The translations under genes were made by a program, and so were the position numbers. This document shows positions 1 through 6,194 of a stretch of 6,748 nt of DNA, one piece after another. Numbering within the stretch: the first letter of the stretch is position 1; each line of letters starts with the position of its first letter. This DNA is from JAUILA01 sp964563925. Its GTDB lineage: Bacteria > Bacteroidota > Bacteroidia > Cytophagales > Cyclobacteriaceae. The notes beneath the pieces were generated by a model, which made no database searches, was not told where the DNA came from, and saw nothing but the letters and a program-made list of their open reading frames with translations. The DNA lies in assembly GCA_964563925.1 (NCBI GenBank), contig CAZLZD010000109.1, positions 1 through 6,748 on the forward strand, given 5' to 3'.

Positions 1-1473
1 ACGGTATGCCTCATCTATGATTTCCTGCGGAAAATCACTGAGCTCCATCAGGCGTATCGCATTGGTTCGCTGCAGCACCCCTGTCTTCAGGCGATAATCA
101 TACTGTATTCCTTCCTCCGTTTCCTCGTCACTGAAATGATAGACATCATACTCCGCGGCAAGCATGTCGGCCAACTCAAGGTCATGGGTGGTGGCGATGA
201 CGGTATACCCCCGGGAAAGATACGCCAGTACCGCCCGGGCCGCTGCCATCCTTTCGAGTGAATTAGTTCCTTTAAAAAGTTCGTCAATCAGTACCAGTCC
301 GTACACGGGCTGCTTCGACATTATTGAATGCACCCGGTTCAGTTCCTGCTGAAAGAAGCTTATCCCTTCTTCCAGCTGATCCTTGTTTTCGATGCTGGAG
401 AATATTTCGCAGCCGGGAAAATGGAATGCCCGGGCACAAGCAGTATTGATAGTTTGCGCAAGAAGGACATTTACCCCCAGGGTGCGAATAAAAGTTGTCT
501 TGCCGGACATGTTAGATCCTGTTACCAGCACTGACCGGCCGGTGTCAATACTGATGTCATTGTCCACTGGCTTACCGAGCAACGGATGATATACTCCTTT
601 AAGGCTCCAGGGCCCATCGGATATTGCCGGGATTGTATGGACGGGAAGGCTCTGCCGGAGTTCAGCAATACTCAGGGCAGCATCCAATTCTCCAACCCCT
701 TCGAGTATCATTCGAATGGCCGGCCGGCTCTCTTCAATTTGCCGGAAGATCCTGAACATCAGCAAGGGCTCCACAAGGAAGACGATCTTTACCAACTCCG
801 TAATAAACTCGCCGATCTGTGCCAGCCCGGATTGTTTCTGTAAATCCCACGCGATAAACCTGACGGAAGTCGTCATTCGTCCGGTTTCCCTCACTGCACT
901 TCCCAGGGACTCCTCCAATACACCATGCCGGCACAGTTTTCGGGCAACGCTGACCAGGTGCATCAGGTGAGGCACCGCATTACTGTAGGCGATGACGTTG
1001 CGCTTGTTCCAGTAATGAATAACAAAATTTACCAGGACGATGGCAAAGAATATCCACCACAGTACCGGATATAAAACCAGCACCGGTATGCTCAGTGCCG
1101 CTGATACGGAAAGGACCGGGATTAACCAATACCATGAAGGTTTGGAAGGGAGGGGCAGGTATGTCAGGGTCTGCACATAATACGCACCGGGGCTGTCAAG
1201 GTTAGCGAGTTCCAGGCGACTGACAGACACCTGATCTTCGCTCAGCGAAGCCAGGAGGCGGTCAAAATGATCCCTGGGGGTGGTTTGGCCCGGGAGAATG
1301 CGAAGACAGGAATACAGGTACTGGCGCCCGCAGGCTGACCGGGTGTAATCCACCCTTTCGAAGAGCCGGTTAAAACTCAGATCTGTCAGGGTATCTTCCG
1401 GAATTACCTTCCCGGAAGGATTTAACCGGTCCTGTTCAAATTTCAGTCGTATCTGGTCAAAGGTATAAGGCAC
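1..1473 (-). CDS. Membrane-anchored MutS-like ATPase (MutS domain V protein), C-terminal end cut by window edge
   Basis: The minus-strand frame is open from a GTG at 1473 to the window edge, giving 491 codons with no stop. The C-terminal third is a clear MutS-family ATPase. Walker A is TGSNMSGKTT (about residues 318-327), Walker B is LVLIDELFKGTN (393-404, with D397 and E398), and the switch histidine lies in ATTHD (427-431). Residues about 30-60 (DLSFNRLFERVDYTRSACGRQYLY) resemble the start of the MutS core domain. A hydrophobic stretch at about 114-155 should form two membrane segments. The mismatch-recognition and connector domains of true MutS are absent, so mismatch repair is unlikely; the actual function is unknown. 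Related short MutS-like proteins are common in Bacteroidota. An in-frame TAA lies 21 bases before the GTG, and no ATG or clear Shine-Dalgarno is available there. The frame ends just past the NAIRLMELSDFPQEIIDEAY motif, which in this family lies near the C terminus, so probably little is missing. It lies 99 bases downstream of the permease on the same strand. Confidence 0.9.
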   Translation of the reverse strand, partial: MPYTFDQIRLKFEQDRLNPSGKVIPEDTLTDLSFNRLFERVDYTRSACGRQYLYSCLRILPGQTTPRDHFDRLLASLSEDQVSVSRLELANLDSPGAYYVQTLTYLPLPSKPSWYWLIPVLSVSAALSIPVLVLYPVLWWIFFAIVLVNFVIHYWNKRNVIAYSNAVPHLMHLVSVARKLCRHGVLEESLGSAVRETGRMTTSVRFIAWDLQKQSGLAQIGEFITELVKIVFLVEPLLMFRIFRQIEESRPAIRMILEGVGELDAALSIAELRQSLPVHTIPAISDGPWSLKGVYHPLLGKPVDNDISIDTGRSVLVTGSNMSGKTTFIRTLGVNVLLAQTINTACARAFHFPGCEIFSSIENKDQLEEGISFFQQELNRVHSIMSKQPVYGLVLIDELFKGTNSLERMAAARAVLAYLSRGYTVIATTHDLELADMLAAEYDVYHFSDEETEEGIQYDYRLKTGVLQRTNAIRLMELSDFPQEIIDEAYR

Positions 1474-1572
1474 ATCGTTGAGCGTTGGAGCGGTTTACGA
1501 TATGTCAATATTCATTCCCAACGGAAAAAATAAGACAAATTGGCATTCGGGGTCATGTGGGAAAAGGATTGG

Positions 1573-4263
1573 TCACTCCGCCTTCAATGTCTCCACCGGA
1601 TTATTCGCAGTAATACGTTTTGTCTGAAACAGGATCGTGACCAGGCACAAAACAAGCAGGCTGCCGGCCGCAATCAGCAATACCGGGATCTCGACGCCAC
1701 GGGTATAGGGATAATCGGAAAGAAAGCGACGTATTCCCCAGTAACTGACGGGGATACCGATCAAAAGCGCAATGCCGATGAGCATCATGAAGCTTCGTCC
1801 CACCTGGCTGAGCAGGGATGGAAGATCTGCCCCCAGCACTTTGCGCACCCCGATCTCTTTTGTTTTTTTCATCAGGGTAAGGAGAACCAACCCGTATAAT
1901 CCCATTCCTGCCAGGATAATAGCAATCACCGTAAACACGGCAGATAACAGCCCGATCCGCATGTCTTCACGGTACTGCCGGTTGAAAAAGTCTTCCAGGA
2001 AATAATAATCAAAATAGTTGCCGGGATAGAACCTGGAGAATACCTCCCGCGACAGACTGATCGCCTGGTCTTCCCGGCCTTCCCCGTATTTCACCACCAT
2101 AAACTGGCTGTTGGAATAATACGGAAGGAACATGAGCGGATCGATGGTTTTCTTGAGGGACTGCTGATGAAAATTCTCCACCACACCCACAATTTTAAAA
2201 TAGGGCTGAGCCCTGCCCTCAATCTCCAGGACCTCCCCCACGGCCTGCTGAGCCGATTCGAATCCGAACAGGGGCAAGGCCGACTCGTTGAGCATCACCG
2301 TATTCACATCATCCCCGTTGGTATGGTGGTCCTGCCAGCCAAAATACCGTCCGGCAACCAGCGGAATTTTGAAATGGGTGAAGAAATCATGGTCAACCGC
2401 CATCCAGTTGCAGCCAATATCAAGCCGCTCCGGATCCATGGGAGAATGGATCTGGAATGATTTAGGCAGTCGGTCACCCGGGATATGCCGGGTGGCAGTG
2501 ACCGATTCAATCCCCGAATAGGATGAAAGGGCATTCCGGAATTCAGAAAAATCCTCAATAAAAGTGCTGTCAAATCCCCTTAGCTGCGGCCCGTGGATGA
2601 CCAGGTTATTTTCCAGGTCCAGGCCAAGGTCCTGGTTGCGCATGAAATCGATCTGGCGATAGATGGCAAGGGAGCCTGAAATAAGGATGAGTGCCGCGGC
2701 GAACTGTCCGACGACCAGCACCCTGCGCAACTGCAGCATATCCCCAAATCTGCCGATCTTCCCTTTAACCACCTCCAGGATACTGAATCGGGAAGTGAGG
2801 ATTGCGGGATAATAACCGATCACCATGATCGCGGCCAGGAACGCCAGCATACAGTAAACCAGGAAAGGAATACCACCGGCCGACGCCTCGAGCAGTAATG
2901 ATAGCCCCAAAGGCAGCGAGACCAGCTCGTTGAATACAGGCTGGAGAATAAAAACCAGGCAAAAGGCAAGTGTCAAAGCCAGTAAATTGACGAGCAGTGC
3001 TTCTGTCAGGAACTGTCCCACCAGTTGCCGGCGGTATGCGCCCATGACTTTACGGATTCCCACCTCCCTGGCCCGTTGCAGGGCACGGCTTGTAGTAATG
3101 TTTATGTAGTTGACCCAGGCTATCAGCAGGATCATGATGCCAATCAGGAGGATCAGCCGGACAAACCCACCATCAGTGACCCGGGCATATTCGTATTGCT
3201 GATCGGTATCCAGGTGTATTTCAGCCAGGGGCTGCAGGGAAAAACGCTCGACCGCACCGGAAACCTCACCGTCCTTAAAATAAGTACGGCCAAATTCGTC
3301 CAGCTTGGCTTCAAAGGCCGTTACATCTGCCTGGTCTTCCAGGCGGATATAATGGTAAAAATCAGACCATTCCCAGCTGTTATCAGCCCCTTCACCGGCA
3401 AGGCGGATGAAGGTATTGTAGGAAATCAGGACGTCAAATTGTAAATGGGACCGGACCGGGACATCTTCGGCCACACCGGTAATCATGACCGGAAAATCCC
3501 AGTTATTCACTTTCACCTGCATTCCGACAAGATCGGATAGTTGCTGTCCGCCTGCCAGCAACCTTTCCGCATACCGCCTGGTCACCACCATTCCAGAGGG
3601 TTCGGAAAGAGCGGTTTCAGGATTTCCGTACAACAGCGGAAAATTGAACATGTCCAGAAAATTTTCATCCGCCCACAGGTACTCGTCGACCATAAACAAC
3701 TCGTCCCGCACCTCCAGGAACGTCCGCCCCCCTACCGTAAGACGGGTGTATCCGGCCACTTCAGGGAACTCCTTGTTCAGGGTCGGACCAATAACAGGAT
3801 AGGTGATGGCTCCCTTTTGTACGAGCTCTCCATGCTGATATCTGGCGTTAATGATGCGGTAAATATTCTCTCCGTCGGGGTGAAAACGGTCAAAGCCGTA
3901 TTCGAAAAGGACAAACTGGAGAATAAACAGAATGGATACGAATCCCGTGATGAGTCCGGAGATATTTATAAATGAGAATGTGCTGTGCCGCCTCAGATCA
4001 CGCAGGGAAATTTTCAGGTAATTACCAATCAGGGCCATGTTGTTATAAGTTTTTGACGTATTCTTTCTGAGAAAACTGCGGTACCTTAAAAAGGCCAGCG
4101 CGTGCAGGGCATATTTTCTCCGGGCATAGCCTATCCCCTTCTTTTCCAGGTCTTCCAGGAAAAGTTCGTACAGATCTCCTTCCATTGACTCCAGCAGCTG
4201 GCGGTTGCACAGCCGGCCGAGAAGGCGATCCACCCATTGCGGTGGCGACGGCTGCCCGTTCAT
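1573..4263 (-). CDS. FtsX/MacB-type ABC transporter permease with N-terminal permease prefix domain
   Basis: This is an inner-membrane protein of 896 residues. An N-terminal soluble segment (about 5-70: PPQWVDRLLGRLCNRQLLESMEGDLYELF split by the start of a helical region) matches the 'permease prefix' domain found on permeases encoded next to PadR regulators. Two MacB/FtsX repeats follow. The first has a membrane segment at about 98-120, a large periplasmic domain to about 365, and membrane segments at about 369-391, 420-440 and 465-488. The second has segments at about 515-535, a periplasmic domain to about 765, and segments at about 770-797, 825-848 and 859-879. Each repeat carries the cytoplasmic coupling motif (REVGIRKVMGA near 398-409 and KEIGVRKVLGA near 802-812). 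The frame can be extended to a GTG at 4299, but I prefer the ATG at 4263. It overlaps the padR stop as ATGA, has AGGA at 4268-4271 four bases upstream, and leaves the prefix domain intact. No ATPase gene is adjacent. The substrate cannot be told; MacB-type proteins usually drive export or lipoprotein/envelope processes. Confidence 0.93.
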   Translation of the reverse strand: MNGQPSPPQWVDRLLGRLCNRQLLESMEGDLYELFLEDLEKKGIGYARRKYALHALAFLRYRSFLRKNTSKTYNNMALIGNYLKISLRDLRRHSTFSFINISGLITGFVSILFILQFVLFEYGFDRFHPDGENIYRIINARYQHGELVQKGAITYPVIGPTLNKEFPEVAGYTRLTVGGRTFLEVRDELFMVDEYLWADENFLDMFNFPLLYGNPETALSEPSGMVVTRRYAERLLAGGQQLSDLVGMQVKVNNWDFPVMITGVAEDVPVRSHLQFDVLISYNTFIRLAGEGADNSWEWSDFYHYIRLEDQADVTAFEAKLDEFGRTYFKDGEVSGAVERFSLQPLAEIHLDTDQQYEYARVTDGGFVRLILLIGIMILLIAWVNYINITTSRALQRAREVGIRKVMGAYRRQLVGQFLTEALLVNLLALTLAFCLVFILQPVFNELVSLPLGLSLLLEASAGGIPFLVYCMLAFLAAIMVIGYYPAILTSRFSILEVVKGKIGRFGDMLQLRRVLVVGQFAAALILISGSLAIYRQIDFMRNQDLGLDLENNLVIHGPQLRGFDSTFIEDFSEFRNALSSYSGIESVTATRHIPGDRLPKSFQIHSPMDPERLDIGCNWMAVDHDFFTHFKIPLVAGRYFGWQDHHTNGDDVNTVMLNESALPLFGFESAQQAVGEVLEIEGRAQPYFKIVGVVENFHQQSLKKTIDPLMFLPYYSNSQFMVVKYGEGREDQAISLSREVFSRFYPGNYFDYYFLEDFFNRQYREDMRIGLLSAVFTVIAIILAGMGLYGLVLLTLMKKTKEIGVRKVLGADLPSLLSQVGRSFMMLIGIALLIGIPVSYWGIRRFLSDYPYTRGVEIPVLLIAAGSLLVLCLVTILFQTKRITANNPVETLKAE

Positions 4264-4592
4264 GATTTCCTGAAAGCCAGGTCCGGGATTCCCTGCCACA
4301 GGGATTCGCGCATTTGACGCGATTCCTCAAGTACTGCCTGTCCGGCGTGGCTGACCACAAACAGCAGTTTACGCTTCCCCCCGCGCTCGGCGGTCGGCTC
4401 ACTGTAGCGCGAGGTCAGATACCCCTTCTCCTGAAGCCGCTGCAGTACATTGTGCACCGTACTGATGGAAACCTTTCGGTTGCATTGTGCTAATAATTCC
4501 TGGCGAACCGCCACTCCGTACGCATTATCATACAGGTTGGCCACGATCAGCAGAATGATCTCTTCCAGCTCTCCCAAATGTTTACCTTTCAT
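4260..4592 (-). CDS. PadR-family winged-helix transcriptional regulator (short type)
   Basis: This 110-residue protein has a PadR winged helix. A first helix (GELEEIILLIVANL, about 7-20) is followed by YGVAVRQELL (about 25-34), a recognition helix ISTVHNVLQRLQEKGYL (about 43-59) and a basic wing with ERGGKRKLLFVVSHAG (about 69-84). A short C-terminal helix (QAVLEESRQMRESLW) probably serves in dimerisation. It lacks the longer C-terminal domain of the PadR subfamily-1 proteins. PadR proteins are usually repressors, often of a neighbouring transporter and of their own gene. Its stop codon overlaps the permease start by four bases, which suggests translational coupling. The start ATG at 4592 has only a weak, closely spaced AGG before it. 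A 40-bp palindrome starts 15 bases upstream of the gene and is the likely operator. The effector is unknown. Confidence 0.93.
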   Translation of the reverse strand: MKGKHLGELEEIILLIVANLYDNAYGVAVRQELLAQCNRKVSISTVHNVLQRLQEKGYLTSRYSEPTAERGGKRKLLFVVSHAGQAVLEESRQMRESLWQGIPDLAFRKS

Positions 4593-4606
4593 ACCTGAAT
4601 ATTAAA

Positions 4607-4646
4607 TCGACAAAGGCGAAAGTAATATATTTTTCGTATTTGTCGA
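4607..4646. promoter_or_regulatory. Imperfect 40-bp palindrome, probable PadR operator
   Basis: The left arm TCGACAAAGGCGAAA (4607-4621) and the right arm TTTCGTATTTGTCGA (4632-4646) are inverted copies matching at 13 of 15 positions, around a 10-base AT-rich centre. Weaker symmetry (4 of 6) continues into 4601-4606 and 4647-4652. The outer eight bases, TCGACAAA and TTTGTCGA, are perfect. It lies between the divergent padR and the plus-strand exported-protein gene, and it overlaps the best candidate padR promoter. The symmetry is seen directly. Its use as the binding site of the adjacent PadR protein is inferred from position and from the autoregulation usual in this family. Confidence 0.65.
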
Positions 4647-4647
4647 A
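4617..4647 (-). promoter_or_regulatory. Candidate padR-permease promoter of the Bacteroidota type
   Basis: Reading the minus strand, TTCG (4647-4644) is followed after 19 bases by TACTTTCG (4624-4617). This compares with the Bacteroidota primary sigma pattern TTTG, 19-21 bases, TAnnTTTG. Each element has one mismatch. It would place the transcript start roughly 20 bases before the padR ATG, and the whole promoter would be covered by the palindrome at 4607-4646. The match is imperfect and in an AT-rich stretch, so it is a candidate only. Confidence 0.35.
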
Positions 4648-4700
4648 TAAATGTGCAAAATTATTTTTACAGCCGCCGAGGAGATTCATTCTTCAGGTCA

Positions 4701-4731
4701 CCGGCAATACAAAAAAATTGTATATTGGCGG
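4701..4731. repeat. Stem-loop in the region upstream of the exported-protein gene
   Basis: ATACAA (4707-4712) and TTGTAT (4718-4723) form a perfect six-base stem around a loop of five A. The pairing can be extended outward by CA with TG and CCG with CGG, allowing a two-base bulge and one mismatch. It lies about 70 bases before the proposed start at 4803. No T-run follows on the plus strand and no protein or riboswitch match is seen, so the role is unknown. Confidence 0.3.
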
Positions 4732-4802
4732 TTAATCAATCTTTCCACAATTCTCTGTTACACCATAAAGACTTCGGGTGCGGGTTGCCATACCTTTATC
4801 GA

Positions 4803-5573
4803 ATGCTACAAAAAGCAGTACTATTTCTTATGGTCCTGATGCCAGGATATGTATTCGGACAAGACAGTACGGCCACGTCCGGTCCGTTTCATGTGGACGG
4901 CCGCATGAGTGTAACCAACAACGGGTTTTCCCTGATTCCTACATTTTCGCTAGGCGAACCGGCAGCCATTGCCGAATTATCTGTGGGTGGAGAAAAGTTC
5001 TCCTTTGATCCGCAATTCCGCTTTGACCTGAACGGATTACGGCCCTGGTCTTTCATTTTTATCTGGAGATACAAATTTGTCGATACGGAAAAGACGTTTT
5101 TCCGGCTGGGCGTACATTTACCGGCCATCGCCTTCCGCAAGGAATCCTATCTGAGCAATAATGTGACCCGGGAGCGTCTGATACCTTCCCGCTTCATAAC
5201 GCCTGAAGTTACCGCCACGTACGAGTTTGTGAAGGATATCGGGATCGGCATTTATTACCTGTTTGGGATCGGTCTTGAAAAAGAGGGGCAAACCAGGCAT
5301 ACCCATTTCATTGCGCTCAACATGCCGTTTACCCATATCGGTCTTTCCAGCAGTGTTCACCTGGAATTCATTCCTCAATTTTATTACCTGACGCTGGATG
5401 GAACCGATGGTATTTTCACCTCTGCATCCCTTGAGCTGGAGCATGCCCGCTGGCCACTTTCCATCGGGTCTATGATGAATTACAAGCTGGATTCAGACAT
5501 CGTAACCGATGATTTTCAATGGAATGTCAGCCTGATTTACACGTTTGAACATGACTATGTGAGGAAACGATAG
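4803..5573 (+). CDS. Exported, probable outer-membrane beta-barrel-like protein of unknown function
   Basis: The reading frame is open from 4653, but the start at 4803 is preferred because it begins a standard signal peptide (MLQKAVLFLMVLMPGYVFGQ, cleavage probably near residue 19-20 before DSTATSG). The result is a precursor of 256 residues. The mature part has many alternating, aromatic-rich strands (for example GFSLIPTFSLGEPAAIAELSVG, PWSFIFIWRYKF, IGIGIYYLFGIGLEK, LEFIPQFYYLTL and FQWNVSLIYTFEHDY near the C terminus). This is what a small outer-membrane barrel looks like. It ends in the charged VRKR rather than in an aromatic residue, so barrel insertion is not certain. I do not recognise a named family. 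The 50 residues encoded upstream of 4803 in the same frame are cysteine- and histidine-containing and not signal-like, and are probably not translated. It is divergent from padR and shares the intergenic region holding the palindrome. Confidence 0.8.
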   Translation: MLQKAVLFLMVLMPGYVFGQDSTATSGPFHVDGRMSVTNNGFSLIPTFSLGEPAAIAELSVGGEKFSFDPQFRFDLNGLRPWSFIFIWRYKFVDTEKTFFRLGVHLPAIAFRKESYLSNNVTRERLIPSRFITPEVTATYEFVKDIGIGIYYLFGIGLEKEGQTRHTHFIALNMPFTHIGLSSSVHLEFIPQFYYLTLDGTDGIFTSASLELEHARWPLSIGSMMNYKLDSDIVTDDFQWNVSLIYTFEHDYVRKR

Positions 5574-5579
5574 GTTTCC
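5563..5579 (+). terminator. Perfect short stem-loop across the stop codon
   Basis: GGAAAC (5563-5568) and GTTTCC (5574-5579) pair perfectly around a five-base loop that contains the TAG stop codon of the preceding gene. It could pause or end transcription, or protect the transcript end. No T-run follows, so it is not a standard intrinsic terminator. Confidence 0.25.
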
Positions 5580-5605
5580 CCTGGTGGATTCACGGAGACT
5601 ATTTC

Positions 5606-5636
5606 TTTGCGAATAATACAATTAAATTTATCTTTC
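5606..5636 (+). promoter_or_regulatory. Bacteroidota-type promoter for the TonB-domain gene
   Basis: TTTG at 5606-5609 (-33 element) is followed after exactly 19 bases by TATCTTTC at 5629-5636 (-7 element, one mismatch to TAnnTTTG). The predicted transcript start is near 5640-5645, about 20 bases before the ATG at 5662. The fit in sequence and spacing to the known Bacteroidota consensus makes this the best promoter in the window, and it suggests that this gene is transcribed separately from its upstream neighbour. Confidence 0.6.
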
Positions 5637-5650
5637 CTCTTATACATAAT

Positions 5651-5656
5651 GGAGGT
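5651..5656 (+). promoter_or_regulatory. Ribosome binding site of the TonB-domain gene
   Basis: GGAGGT lies five bases before the ATG at 5662. It is the only strong Shine-Dalgarno sequence in the window and fixes the start. An out-of-frame ATG at 5649 opens only a short frame and is ignored. Confidence 0.7.
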
Positions 5657-5661
5657 CGCCG

Positions 5662-6084
5662 ATGAGATACCTTTTATCAACTGTAGTATGCTGCTTAATA
5701 TCCTTGTCATGCGTTGCCCAGGCCGCTGATACAATTGAATTTAAGGTGCTGGATCCGCCGGCACAATTCGAAGGAGGGTATTCAGCCTTTTATAAATTCC
5801 TGGGAAATACATTAATATATCCTCCGGGAAGTAAAGCAGAAGGAAAGGTGTTCGTGGAATTTGTCATTGGATCGGATGGGCATATTGAAGAATCTTCGGT
5901 TCGGACACTTACACGCAAGGAACTGCTTGATATGGAGGTTACTGTTGATGAATTGATTGAAGATGAGGCATTCTCCAGGGCAGCTATCCGTGCCATAAAA
6001 CTTTGTCCGCCCTGGACACCGGGTAAATTTGAAGGTGTCCCGTCCAGGCAGCGAATGATTGTTCCAATTGTGTTCAGACAGTGA
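5662..6084 (+). CDS. Small exported protein with a TonB C-terminal domain
   Basis: This 140-residue protein begins with a signal peptide (hydrophobic VVCCLISLSCVAQA, cleavage probably after AQA at about residue 21). The rest, about 35-140, is a TonB_C-type domain. It shows the FEGG motif (36-39), FYKFLGNTLIYP (43-54), the strand GKVFVEFVIGSDGHIEE (61-77), the typical PPWTPGK (116-122) and a closing RQRMIVPIVFRQ (129-140). Real TonB energy transducers have an N-terminal membrane anchor and a proline-rich spacer that bind ExbB/ExbD and span the periplasm; both are missing here. It is therefore a free periplasmic TonB_C protein of the kind common in Bacteroidota, and energy transduction should not be assumed. 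A cysteine at position 17 is not in a good lipobox. It has its own promoter and a strong ribosome binding site. Confidence 0.88.
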   Translation: MRYLLSTVVCCLISLSCVAQAADTIEFKVLDPPAQFEGGYSAFYKFLGNTLIYPPGSKAEGKVFVEFVIGSDGHIEESSVRTLTRKELLDMEVTVDELIEDEAFSRAAIRAIKLCPPWTPGKFEGVPSRQRMIVPIVFRQ

Positions 6085-6194
6085 TCAGGACAGCATTACC
6101 TATTATGAACAATTTTTGGATATGATATTAACGTGAGGTAAGCCCAAAAACCCCTTAAGAATTCGTATATTATTCCATCAATAATCAATCACTT

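Noticed and set aside
1474..1572. Separate promoter for the MutS-like gene in the gap after the permease
   Set aside because: A TTTG is present on the minus strand, but no convincing TAnnTTTG follows at 19-21 bases. I see nothing else in this gap.
1540..3975. Several plus-strand open frames opposite the permease gene
   Set aside because: They are antisense to a clear 896-residue membrane protein and show no recognisable domains or plausible starts.
4264..4299. GTG start at 4299 adding 12 residues to the permease
   Set aside because: It is a GTG deeper inside padR. The ATG at 4263 has a ribosome-binding-like AGGA, forms the usual ATGA overlap and begins right before the conserved prefix domain.
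4043..4402. Minus-strand 119-residue frame across the padR-permease junction
   Set aside because: It overlaps two well-supported genes in another frame, is rich in Arg, Gly and Pro, and shows no domain.
4791..4798. TACCTTTA just before the start at 4803 as a -7 element
   Set aside because: No -33 element lies at the right distance, and it would make the transcript leaderless.
4651..4839. Plus-strand 62-residue frame in the divergent intergenic region
   Set aside because: It overlaps the signal peptide of the exported protein in another frame and has no family features.
6085..6194. Possible terminator (TTACCT 6096-6101 with AGGTAA 6136-6141) and promoter (TATATTAT near 6166) between the last two genes
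   Set aside because: The stem has a 34-base loop with no T-run, and the promoter-like motif has no matching -33 element.
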